DNA from: SAR324 cluster bacterium
GTDB lineage: Bacteria; SAR324; XYD2-FULL-50-16
Direction of reading: 5' to 3'
NCBI GenBank assembly: GCA_002401295.1
Contig: NVSR01000164.1
Location: 1 to 6,792 of the forward strand
DNA length: 6,792 bases
Shown: piece after piece, positions 1 through 6,690 of the stretch
Layout of the letters: each line of letters begins with the position of its first letter
Position numbering within the stretch: the first letter of the stretch is position 1
Translations under genes and position numbers: made by a program
Notes under the pieces: generated by a model
Seen by the model: only the letters and a program-made list of their open reading frames with translations
Database searches by the model: none
Told to the model about the DNA's origin: nothing

Positions 1-318
1 GCGGGAATGTTCGGATTGGGGGCCGGGTGGGCAAATGTGCCGATCCTCAACCTGGTTATGGGAGCTCCTCTTAAGGTTGCAGTTGCTACCAGTAAGTTTT
101 CCCTATCGATCACCGATAGTACAGCTGCCTGGATTTATTTGAATAAAGGTGCAGTACTGCCTTTCACAGTAGTTCCCTCCATCCTGGGTATTATGTTGGG
201 TTCAAAAATAGGGGCACAGTTGTTACCCAAAGTTAAGCCGACCATGATTCGGCATTTGGTTATCTTTGTTCTTGTAATAGCCGGTAGCCGTTCGTTGCTC
301 AAGGCTTTTGGTATTTGA
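1..318 (+). CDS. TauE/SafE-family permease, C-terminal part (5' end outside window)
   Basis: The reading frame is open from the first base and ends at TGA 316-318, so about 105 C-terminal residues are visible and the true start lies to the left. The glycine-rich opening (AGMFGLGAGWANVPIL) followed by APLKVAVATSKF is the typical start of a repeat half in the TauE/SafE family (sulfite exporter/anion permease, inner membrane). A hydrophobic segment follows, then LGSKIGAQLLPKVKPTMIRH, which matches the usual G-x-x-x-G-A-x-x-L-P loop of the family, and then a last membrane helix ending in LLKAFGI. Family members export sulfite, sulfoacetate or other small organic anions; the substrate cannot be read from this fragment. 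The next gene begins 18 bases downstream on the same strand and is probably co-transcribed. The family assignment is firm; the substrate is unknown. Confidence 0.88.
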   Translation, partial: AGMFGLGAGWANVPILNLVMGAPLKVAVATSKFSLSITDSTAAWIYLNKGAVLPFTVVPSILGIMLGSKIGAQLLPKVKPTMIRHLVIFVLVIAGSRSLLKAFGI

Positions 319-336
319 AGTTAGAAGAGTTCCACT

Positions 337-762
337 ATGGAAAAAACCATCATCAAGTATGAGAATTCTCCTTACCAGGAGAAATACGCAACAATTATAA
401 GTAAGTTCAGTAATTTGGGGCTATTCATATTGGTCATATCCTACTTGGGCTATATCTCTGGATTCTCCGAACCCTTTATACCATTTAGTGAATTATCCAG
501 TTATTGGTCCCTTCCCTTAGGCGACTTTATTGAAAAAAGTGGCGCTCCGGTTGGCTGGCAATGGCTGGATCTCTTAGCCTTCGGGGACTACCAGAATTTT
601 ATAGGGATTGCTCTTCTGTCCGGTGTTACTATCATAGCTTATGGAGGTCTGTTCCTTCATTTTTTGAAAAGTAAGCAGCGTCTTTTTTTGAGTTTGGTCA
701 CTTTAGAATTGTTTTTCTTACTCTTGGCTGCCTCCAATCTAATCCAGGTTGGTGGACATTAA
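337..762 (+). CDS. Small three-helix membrane protein next to TauE/SafE permease (DUF1634-like)
   Basis: This encodes 141 residues from ATG 337 to TAA 760-762. A weak purine-rich ribosome site (AGAAGAG) lies about 7 bases before the start. Three hydrophobic stretches are visible: about residues 22-42, 86-110 and 113-134. The last two are separated only by a short basic turn (KSKQR), giving a tight helical hairpin. An extracytoplasmic loop of about 40 residues, rich in Pro, Trp and Ser, separates helices 1 and 2. Small membrane proteins of the DUF1634 type often sit directly beside TauE/SafE permeases, and the C-terminal hairpin fits that pattern, but I recognise the similarity only by layout and not by a decisive motif. 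The likely role is accessory to the permease upstream; no catalytic residues are apparent. The gene converges with the minus-strand gene ending at 788. Confidence 0.75.
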   Translation: MEKTIIKYENSPYQEKYATIISKFSNLGLFILVISYLGYISGFSEPFIPFSELSSYWSLPLGDFIEKSGAPVGWQWLDLLAFGDYQNFIGIALLSGVTIIAYGGLFLHFLKSKQRLFLSLVTLELFFLLLAASNLIQVGGH

Positions 763-787
763 CACGGATGAAAGCCATTGATGGTAC

Positions 788-2122
788 TCAACCTCGTTGC
801 GGCAAGGCACGGGTAATACTTTTAAACCCCAACTGTTTTCTCAGCCTAGCTGCTATCTTGGCATATTTTGTTTCCGCTGGGTTGAGGTGGTAGATGAGTT
901 GGGCATATTCCATTTCCAGCCATAGATAATGATTGCTGCCCGCCAATTTTTGTGCCTGAATCAATTTCCGCACTAATGGCTGGATCTCTTGTTGATGAGT
1001 CCAATAGCAAACCAGCCCATAAAATAGCAGGGAGATGTAATCAGTTTTCTGTTGGGCAATTTTAGTAAAGTGATGCTTCTCCGTATTCAAGGCGACGCCT
1101 CTCTGGGTTTCATTCAAGAACTTCAAGGCTAAATGTGAGGGAAAATTACCGATCTCTTGGTCAATCAAGTTTAAGTAACGTTCGGCTTCTATTTCACTAT
1201 GCCTATGAGGGGACGTCAGCAAAGCTAAAATATAGAATAAGCCCTTCATGTAACCCATCATCGGTTTTTTTCTACCCGTATTTTCTGTGATATATTGTAG
1301 GGCTTGCGTGTACAAAGAAATGCCTGCATCCATTTTGCCATGCAAGACTTCCAGCCAGGCTTTGACTTCCAGGTGGGGAAAATTGCCATCATCTTCCTGA
1401 ATAATCCTCTCAACCATACTATTTTCCCCTCGTAAAATTCGATAGGTAGCAATCACGTCTCGATAGGAATTTCTTTGGGGGCGAGGCAGTTGATTGGAGA
1501 TCTGCTCTAAAAGTTGCAGGGTTGCTGCGCAAGGAGCCAGCTTTTCGATCTCTTCATGCAGGAGTTCCGTTAAAATTTCCAATTGAGAAGGCAAGGGCAT
1601 GGCGGCCAGCCAGGAGGCGTAAGGTCGTCCGTTACGAATGTGATCGATTGGCGACTTTTGCTTGAAGTTTATAGAAAATTCATTCCAAAGAATATCTAAG
1701 GCCTGACTTTTTCGATAAAAATCTTGTGCGTAGATACCGAGACGCAACTCTCTTAAAACTTGAGGCAGGCTGTGCTTTTCCCAGTAGGTTTGATCAAATT
1801 CTTCCATGACTGCGGCAGCGAACTCTTCAAACTGTCGGAGCTTGATTGAGGAGGCTGTTACCTCTTCGATAATATCAATGTGGCATTCATTTTTTTTATT
1901 GATCAGGCCAATCAAGTGCAGGTGTTTCAGTGCTTGATTGAGTTCTTTCTCCGTCAGTTCTGCTGCATTATGGAGGGAGGTAACTCTTTTGAAGCAACCC
2001 CGTATTTGACATTCCGTTACGGGTTCATAAATTATAGAAATTAATCCCAGCAGCACTCTTTCAACTACGGGAAGCTTTTCAATACATCCTAATAGATGCT
2101 TTTGGTTTTCCAAGTTGATCAT
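788..2122 (-). CDS. Helical-repeat protein, possibly the N-terminal region of an SNF2-type helicase without its core
   Basis: This encodes 444 residues from ATG 2120-2122 to TGA 788-790. There is no good ribosome site before the ATG, and I see no better in-frame start. Residues about 15-85 look like a winged-helix fold: LPVVERVLLGLISIIYEPVT, then a helix starting LTEKELNQALKHL, then a beta hairpin. Residues about 90-440 are almost entirely helical, resembling TPR or solenoid repeats. Motifs such as GRKKPMMGYMKGLFYILALL (residues 283-302) and SNHYLWLEMEYAQLIYHL (396-413) recall, from memory, the non-catalytic N-terminal region of large bacterial SNF2-family helicases. No Walker A, DExx box or other helicase motif is present and the frame stops, so this would be a core-less relative or remnant. 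It is the third gene of the receptor-cheR block, 100 bases after cheR. That the gene is real is likely; the function is unknown and the SNF2 link is tentative. Confidence 0.75.
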   Translation of the reverse strand: MINLENQKHLLGCIEKLPVVERVLLGLISIIYEPVTECQIRGCFKRVTSLHNAAELTEKELNQALKHLHLIGLINKKNECHIDIIEEVTASSIKLRQFEEFAAAVMEEFDQTYWEKHSLPQVLRELRLGIYAQDFYRKSQALDILWNEFSINFKQKSPIDHIRNGRPYASWLAAMPLPSQLEILTELLHEEIEKLAPCAATLQLLEQISNQLPRPQRNSYRDVIATYRILRGENSMVERIIQEDDGNFPHLEVKAWLEVLHGKMDAGISLYTQALQYITENTGRKKPMMGYMKGLFYILALLTSPHRHSEIEAERYLNLIDQEIGNFPSHLALKFLNETQRGVALNTEKHHFTKIAQQKTDYISLLFYGLVCYWTHQQEIQPLVRKLIQAQKLAGSNHYLWLEMEYAQLIYHLNPAETKYAKIAARLRKQLGFKSITRALPQRG

Positions 2123-2222
2123 AGGGCAGAGAGATCTGAGGGGTGAAGGAAAATATCTCTTCAGGGATTGATTTAAGATTATGAATATTTTCCGCTTTAA
2201 AATCTACTAAAGAATGCCTGTG

Positions 2223-3146
2223 TCATCCTACTCTCGGGCTCCGTTGATAGACATTATTTTTCATCCTGCGGAAGCCCGGGATATCTTGAATGTACTCGGA
2301 AAAACCTAAGAGCAAATAGCCCCCTGGGTGAAGGAATTCGCTGAGGCGGCGCAGAATGCCTTGTCTTGTATTATGATCAAAATAAATTAATACATTGCGG
2401 CAAAAAATTAAAGAAAATTTGGTTTTGATGGGGTATTGCTTGTCCAGCAGGTTAAAGGTTCGGAATTGAATCAATTCCCGTAGCTTATCCGTTGCCTGAT
2501 AAAGGATACTTCCTTCTAACTCTCTCCTGAGAAAATATTTCTTCAACCAGGCATCAGGAACTGGTTGTATTAAATCAGCTATATAGGTCGCCGTTTTAGC
2601 GAATTCCACCACCTTTGTATTGACATCGGAGGCTAGAATCCTCAGATCCAGGCCTCCCATACCCAGGGGACCGAGATGTTCATGGGCTAACATGGCCAGA
2701 GTATAGGCTTCTTCTCCCGTAGAACAACCCGCACTCCAGATGCGTAGCTTATGGGATTGAGTCTTCAGTAAGTTGCGTCGTATTTGCGGTAAAATCTCAC
2801 TGGTCAGAAAATTCAGTTGGGTTCCATTCCGAAAAAACTCTGTTTTGTTGATAGTCACGGCATTGAGCATGACCTGTAACTCCGGTCGATGTTCTTCCTG
2901 CAAGAGATATTTGTAATAAGCGGTAAAGTCATTGAGATCCAGAGATCGCAGTCGTTTATTGAGACGAGTATAAATCAGCTCCTTTTTATCCTCCTTCCAA
3001 TAGATTCCGAGATGCTGGTGTACTAGCAGTTTCAATTGCCGGTATTCTCCTTCCGATAGCATAGGAATAGCCCCTTTGAGCGGGGCCTGTCGGGACAGAG
3101 TGCTAGCTTGTGGTGGGCGGGAGTGGGATGGTCTGTGTGGTATCAT
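2223..3146 (-). CDS. cheR: Chemotaxis protein methyltransferase CheR
   Basis: This encodes 307 residues from ATG 3144-3146 to TGA 2223-2225. CheR uses S-adenosylmethionine to methylate glutamates on the cytoplasmic arms of chemoreceptors, which drives adaptation. The N-terminal helical domain begins about residue 30 (LSEGEYRQLKLLVHQHLGI). The diagnostic TINKTEFFR is at 98-106. The SAM loop SAGCSTGEE is at 138-146, the acidic residue after strand 2 is D174 (ILASDVN), RNVLIYFD is at 250-257 and GGYLLLGFSE at 275-284. All key family motifs are intact and the length is normal. The chosen ATG has AGAGGA about 8 bases upstream. A second candidate is Met29 (3062) with AGGGG 8 bases upstream; starting there would drop a proline- and arginine-rich leader of 28 residues that is outside the family fold. 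The receptor gene ends 28 bases upstream, so the two are almost certainly co-transcribed. No cheB is nearby. Confidence 0.96.
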   Translation of the reverse strand: MIPHRPSHSRPPQASTLSRQAPLKGAIPMLSEGEYRQLKLLVHQHLGIYWKEDKKELIYTRLNKRLRSLDLNDFTAYYKYLLQEEHRPELQVMLNAVTINKTEFFRNGTQLNFLTSEILPQIRRNLLKTQSHKLRIWSAGCSTGEEAYTLAMLAHEHLGPLGMGGLDLRILASDVNTKVVEFAKTATYIADLIQPVPDAWLKKYFLRRELEGSILYQATDKLRELIQFRTFNLLDKQYPIKTKFSLIFCRNVLIYFDHNTRQGILRRLSEFLHPGGYLLLGFSEYIQDIPGFRRMKNNVYQRSPRVG

Positions 3147-3174
3147 GGTGAAATCCTCTGGCTTTGATCCTCAT

Positions 3175-5151
3175 TCATTCAAAATCCGGCAGCACTTCTT
3201 CTTGATTTCGTGGTGAGAGGCTTTCTCTTGAAGCCAAGGGGATATTACCGGATGATTTAGTTATTTCCGGGGGCCTACTTGTAGATTGTTCCAGTGTTGT
3301 GCCTTTTTCTTCCGAAACAATGAATAAACTCATGAAATCTATCATATCCCTAGCTTTTTCTACCATCTCTTGACTGGAGGTGGCGGTTTCTTCCACTAGC
3401 GCTGCATTTTGTTGTGTCACTTGATCCATTTCTCCCAAAGCGACATTGACCTGCCCGATACCATGGGCTTGTTCCGAGGAAGCGGCACTGATATTCTCAA
3501 ACATTTCTGCAACTTCAGCTACAGCATCAATGATCTGTGTTAAGTTGACTTCTACTTGACCGCCTAAATCCCGCAGTTTTTTTTCTGAGGTTGTTTCCAG
3601 AGTATCGAGAATAGCTTCAGCATCAGTCAGCATTTGTTGTAAGGTTTGCTTGGATTGTTCGGTTAGACCCGTCCCATGGTTGACCTGCCGCAGGCTTTCA
3701 TCAATCAACTGGCCAATTTTTTTTGATGCTTTTGCCGAACGGTGAGCCAACTTGCGCACTTCTGCTGCCACCACCGCAAAGCCCCTGCCATGTTCCCCGG
3801 CTCTGGCGGCCTCTACGGAGGCGTTCAGCGCCAGGAGATTTGTTTGAAAAGCGATGTCATTGATAACCGTGATAATTCCAGAGATTTTGGTGGAACTTTT
3901 TTTGATATCTTGCATGGCTCTCACCAGCTCTTGATTGAAAACTTGGATCTGCTCGAATACCTGCTGGTTATTGGAACGTACGTTGGAAAGAATTTCAAGA
4001 TTTTCTTCGATTGTTTGTTCAACCACTTCTTGCAGATTTTTAGCCCCACTCTCGGCCAAAGATTTGGTACGTTTGCTCAAATTATTGGCTTGATCTGCAT
4101 TTTCAGCATTTTGTTGTGTGGTGGCTGTCATTTCTTCCATGGCAGCGGCTGTTTCTTCTTGAGAAGAAGCCTGCAATTCCGTCCGGCTGGCTAGATTTTG
4201 GTTGCCTGTGGCGATCTGATCGGCAGAGAGGGCAATGTCATGAGCGCTTTCTTTGGTTTGGGCAATCGAATCTTGTAGGTGACTGATGAATTTGTTGAAC
4301 TCGACAGCTAACTTCCCTATTTCATCTTTAGAGGAGACGATGATGCGTTTGGTCAGGTCTCCCTGGGCGATCTCGTTAATGGCTTGAACAATGATACGAA
4401 TCGGTTTGGTGAGGGTACTGGCAAAGAGGTAGGAAATAAGCATAGCCAGGAGGAAGATACCACTGCTCACCAAGAAAGATATACGAATCAAAGTTTCTAG
4501 CTGAACAAAATTTTCCTCCCCTGCTTGCCTGACGGATTTACCAAATTTTTTCAAGCTTTGGTTGTGTTCCAAAACCAGGCGAATGGATTCTTCAGCATGT
4601 TTTTGGGGTGGCGTGGCGATTTCTTGGATCAGGCTGGTGGCTTCATCCGCAAGGACTCTTGCTTCCGCTGTCAATTTATTGCCTCTGACCCGAATTCCAT
4701 CGGCATAGGCGTCGGTCGCCTCACCCATTTTTTCTCCGAATAAACTGACTTTTTCGATAATGAGGGCCACTTTTTCCGGCTCACGCTCTTTAAAAGCTGC
4801 CAAGTGAGTTTGCATGACTTCAAATGCTTCTTCGGCTTTGTCTTCCGAAGCCATGAGGGAGGTTGTCGTTAAATCGGCATACCATTCTCGGACAGTGCCG
4901 AAAGATTCTATGGCGTTATTGATGACTTCCAGGTCCTTGATGGCGGCATTCTGATTTAGAATGACTTGATCTGATTCTGTGATGACACGACTTAAGCGTT
5001 CCACAATCTGATTTTGCTCGGAAATTTTATCCTCTATGCTTTGTAGCTGCACATAGGAGTAAAAGAGAGGGGCACTCATGAGCAAAACCAAGACCAAGTT
5101 CATGATCAGGACCTTGGATCGAATGCCTAATTCCAGGTGGTATAATTTCAC
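3175..5151 (-). CDS. Methyl-accepting chemotaxis protein (transmembrane, HAMP, Tsr-like signalling domain)
   Basis: This is an inner-membrane chemoreceptor of 658 residues if started at GTG 5149-5151. That start has GGAG six bases upstream (5158-5161). A TTG four codons earlier (5161-5163) also opens the frame but has no ribosome site. Order of parts: TM1 about 14-33; an all-helical periplasmic sensor about 34-221; TM2 about 222-243; HAMP about 245-297; and a long coiled-coil signalling hairpin to about 615. The tip is nearly canonical, INDIAFQTNLLALNASVEAA at 430-449, then RAGEHGRGFAVVAAEVRKLA. Glutamate pairs typical of methylation sites lie in QEETAAAMEEM (331-341) and QNAALVEETATSSQEM (581-596). 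The acidic C-terminal tail ends in VLPDFE, without the NWETF-type CheR/CheB tether. Both hairpin arms are longer than in E. coli Tsr (see findings). The ligand is unknown. The gene is first in a block with cheR. Confidence 0.95.
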   Translation of the reverse strand: MKLYHLELGIRSKVLIMNLVLVLLMSAPLFYSYVQLQSIEDKISEQNQIVERLSRVITESDQVILNQNAAIKDLEVINNAIESFGTVREWYADLTTTSLMASEDKAEEAFEVMQTHLAAFKEREPEKVALIIEKVSLFGEKMGEATDAYADGIRVRGNKLTAEARVLADEATSLIQEIATPPQKHAEESIRLVLEHNQSLKKFGKSVRQAGEENFVQLETLIRISFLVSSGIFLLAMLISYLFASTLTKPIRIIVQAINEIAQGDLTKRIIVSSKDEIGKLAVEFNKFISHLQDSIAQTKESAHDIALSADQIATGNQNLASRTELQASSQEETAAAMEEMTATTQQNAENADQANNLSKRTKSLAESGAKNLQEVVEQTIEENLEILSNVRSNNQQVFEQIQVFNQELVRAMQDIKKSSTKISGIITVINDIAFQTNLLALNASVEAARAGEHGRGFAVVAAEVRKLAHRSAKASKKIGQLIDESLRQVNHGTGLTEQSKQTLQQMLTDAEAILDTLETTSEKKLRDLGGQVEVNLTQIIDAVAEVAEMFENISAASSEQAHGIGQVNVALGEMDQVTQQNAALVEETATSSQEMVEKARDMIDFMSLFIVSEEKGTTLEQSTSRPPEITKSSGNIPLASRESLSPRNQEEVLPDFE

Positions 5152-5157
5152 TGCAAT

Positions 5158-5161
5158 CTCC
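5158..5161 (-). promoter_or_regulatory. Ribosome binding site that decides the chemoreceptor start
   Basis: On the minus strand the sequence reads TTGGAGATTGCAGTG. GGAG is followed by a six-base spacer and then GTG at 5149-5151, which is ideal spacing. The upstream TTG overlaps this Shine-Dalgarno sequence and has none of its own, so GTG is the better start. Confidence 0.7.
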
Positions 5162-5324
5162 AAAAAGGATTGGAATATTACTTGTATCTTTTAAAGGCCT
5201 CATTGGGGAAAAGAGAAGAGGCTGTGCTTTATAAAGTATCCCAAAGTTGGAGAGACCGTTCCACAAAAAAGTTTTGGAAACTGCTGGAGGCAGTCAAGAA
5301 AAATCTCTGAACCCTCACTTTTAG

Positions 5325-5459
5325 ATGAATAGTTTACAGACGAAGAAGGTAGAGAAGGATAGTCAGGCCAATTGGAACAGGCTGTATGACGACCCACGGG
5401 TACAAAGAGTTGTCTGGGAGTGCAATCAATGCTTATTAATAATAAAAACAACATTATAA
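5325..5459 (+). CDS. Doubtful 44-codon ORF upstream of the MFS gene
   Basis: ATG 5325 comes directly after an in-frame TAG and the frame runs to TAA 5457-5459, seven bases before the MFS start. The 44-residue product is polar and protein-like in its middle (ANWNRLYDDPRVQRVVWECN), with two cysteines spaced C-x-x-C (ECNQC). There is no Shine-Dalgarno sequence before the ATG, and an ORF of this length can arise by chance. It could be a small leader peptide, a decayed gene end, or noise. I do not recognise a family. Confidence 0.2.
   Translation: MNSLQTKKVEKDSQANWNRLYDDPRVQRVVWECNQCLLIIKTTL
5410..5439 (+). promoter_or_regulatory. Candidate sigma-70 promoter for the MFS gene
   Basis: TTGTCT (5410-5415) and TATTAA (5434-5439) are separated by 18 bases, each matching four of six consensus positions. 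Transcription would start about 20 bases before the ATG at 5467. A perfect TATAAT also occurs at 5455-5460, but it has no good -35 partner and would place the transcript start on the ATG itself. This is a weak prediction. Confidence 0.28.
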
Positions 5460-5466
5460 TAAAGAT

Positions 5467-6690
5467 ATGCAGATAAAAGAGGTGGAAAAGACAAACTGGT
5501 CAATCATTGCCATACTTTATTTAGTGGGCATTGGAGCAGCCGTACAATTTGCTAAAGTCCCTCCTATCTTAGATCAACTGATTGAGCATTATGTGATTTC
5601 CTTATCCACAGCCGGTTTTTTGATCTCCTCCGTTGGTATGATGGGGTTGGTACTAGGTATTGCATCCGTTAGCTTCATCAAGCAGTTTGGTTTTCGTAAT
5701 TTACTGCTTATTTTTGTCTTGATCGGTGCATTTACAGCTTTCAGCGAGAGTCTCTTACCTGAGTTCAGCAGCATGGTAATGCTGAGAATCCTGGAAGGAT
5801 CCTCCCATTTAGTGATTGTTGTAGCCGCACCGACCCTGATGTTGCGTTTCAGCCGTCCTCAGGATACGTCTGTTGTCATGGGAATTTGGGGCAGTTTCTT
5901 TGGCTTGGGTTTTGTCCTCAGCAATGCCTTTTCACCCTGGATCACAGAGACTCTAGGTTGGCAGTCTATTTTTGCGGTCCATGGTATATTCCTATTGGTG
6001 TTATTCTTTCTTCTTTATGCCGCCTTACCACAGGAAATCAGGGAAGAGAGGAAGTCACTCCAAGAGTTAATGCAGGAATTGAAGAGGGTGCATCTTGAGA
6101 CTTGGAAGAACAAGCCGATTATGTCATTGGGAATGGTATTTCTCTGGCATACCTTTATGTTTGTCAGTATTTTAACCTTCTTCAATGCATTGATCCTCCA
6201 AGAATACAAATTGGATAAAGCCTTTGCTAGCAATTGGATAGCACTGTCATCTTTTGTCAGCATTCTGGGAACCATTGGAGCGGGTATTTTTATTCGTCTT
6301 TTCAACCGCCCTTTTTTACAACTGATTGTATCCTTTACCGTGATCTTGCTGACCACAGTTAGCCTTTTCAGTCTGTCAGTGGATACGTCTATTGGATTAG
6401 TCATCTCCCTTGTGCTATTTCTCTGTGGAGGGGTTATCCAGGGTAGTGTTTTTGCTTTAATCCCACTGGTAACGGTTGACTCTGATCAGGTCCTGATCGC
6501 AAATGGTGCGATTGCACAATTGGGTAAAGCTTATTTTTTGAGGAGTCACTATCAAATCCTTCTGGTCAATCGTGTGCTTCATGTCATAAGCCTCAGTTTG
6601 CCTTTTCATCCCCAAATGAAGATATCAGCGAAAGGGTTATTTTGGAGCGATTTGGGAATAGAAACGTCCCAAGCATCAGTTATACATTAA
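5467..6690 (+). CDS. MFS transporter, C-terminally disrupted (lacks last two helices, foreign tail)
   Basis: The frame encodes 407 residues from ATG 5467 to TAA 6688-6690. Residues 1 to about 353 are a typical major facilitator superfamily permease, closest in feel to the CynX/NimT-like group. Helices lie at about 11-30, 44-66, 76-93, 101-125, 136-156, 166-186, then a charged central loop (187-216), then about 217-241, 254-277, 282-303 and 308-335. Helix 11 should begin at the ANGAIAQLG segment (345-353), but family sequence stops there. Residues 354-407 are polar, without membrane helices, and are an out-of-frame reading of a haem-peroxidase fragment. Two of twelve helices are therefore missing and the gene is probably non-functional. 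No Shine-Dalgarno sequence precedes the ATG, and no better in-frame start is apparent. The substrate is unknown. Confidence 0.85.
   Translation: MQIKEVEKTNWSIIAILYLVGIGAAVQFAKVPPILDQLIEHYVISLSTAGFLISSVGMMGLVLGIASVSFIKQFGFRNLLLIFVLIGAFTAFSESLLPEFSSMVMLRILEGSSHLVIVVAAPTLMLRFSRPQDTSVVMGIWGSFFGLGFVLSNAFSPWITETLGWQSIFAVHGIFLLVLFFLLYAALPQEIREERKSLQELMQELKRVHLETWKNKPIMSLGMVFLWHTFMFVSILTFFNALILQEYKLDKAFASNWIALSSFVSILGTIGAGIFIRLFNRPFLQLIVSFTVILLTTVSLFSLSVDTSIGLVISLVLFLCGGVIQGSVFALIPLVTVDSDQVLIANGAIAQLGKAYFLRSHYQILLVNRVLHVISLSLPFHPQMKISAKGLFWSDLGIETSQASVIH
6520..6686 (+). pseudogene. Fragment of a MauG/cytochrome c peroxidase-family gene
   Basis: Reading LGKAYF in the transporter frame up to 6537 and then shifting by one base at the T run 6534-6539 gives LGKAYF(F)EESLSNPSG, QSCASCHKPQFAFSS and then ERFGNRNVPSISYT. 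This is the N-terminal haem region of di-haem cytochrome c peroxidase/MauG proteins: the LGKxLFF-(D/E) opening, the CxxCH haem-binding motif (CASCH, 6573-6587) and the (G)NRNxPS motif. The signal peptide, the second haem domain and all catalytic C-terminal sequence are missing. About 55 residues remain of a protein usually well over 300 long. The frame of the CxxCH part runs from 6528 to TGA 6735-6737, but from about 6687 on it encodes an Ile/Leu-rich stretch unlike the family. This is gene debris joined to the MFS gene. Confidence 0.72.

Larger units (their letters stand above)
5152..5466. other. Divergent intergenic region between chemoreceptor and MFS genes
   Basis: These 315 bases separate two divergent genes and should hold both promoters. 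On the minus strand TTGACT (5292-5297) is a fair -35 box, but the sequence 17 bases later (AAACTT, 5269-5274) is a poor -10. I find no sigma-28 type flagellar/chemotaxis promoter and no sigma-54 site. Small symmetries include the 10-base palindrome CTTTATAAAG (5227-5236) and a 5-base-pair hairpin ACTGC/GCAGT (5280-5294); neither has a T-tract that would make it a terminator. The minus-strand open frames here have protein-unlike composition. One doubtful plus-strand ORF is listed separately. Confidence 0.6.

Noticed and set aside
763..787. Bidirectional terminator between the convergent genes
   Set aside because: There are only 25 bases, and I found no stable hairpin with T-tracts on either strand.
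2123..2222. Promoter or terminator in the gap between cheR and the helical protein
   Set aside because: CATAAT on the minus strand (2178-2183) lacks a -35 partner. The 6-base-pair hairpin TGAAGG/TCTTCA has no following T-tract.
3742..4194. 150-codon plus-strand ORF inside the chemoreceptor gene
   Set aside because: It lies antisense to the conserved signalling domain, and its Cys/His/Phe-rich product looks like a reverse-strand reading of coiled-coil codons.
5200..5454. 84-codon minus-strand ORF in the divergent intergenic region
   Set aside because: The composition is not protein-like, there is no ribosome site, and no recognisable motif is present.
6015..6404. 129-codon minus-strand ORF inside the MFS gene
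   Set aside because: It is antisense to clear transmembrane helices, and its Lys/Ile/Thr-rich product has no family features.
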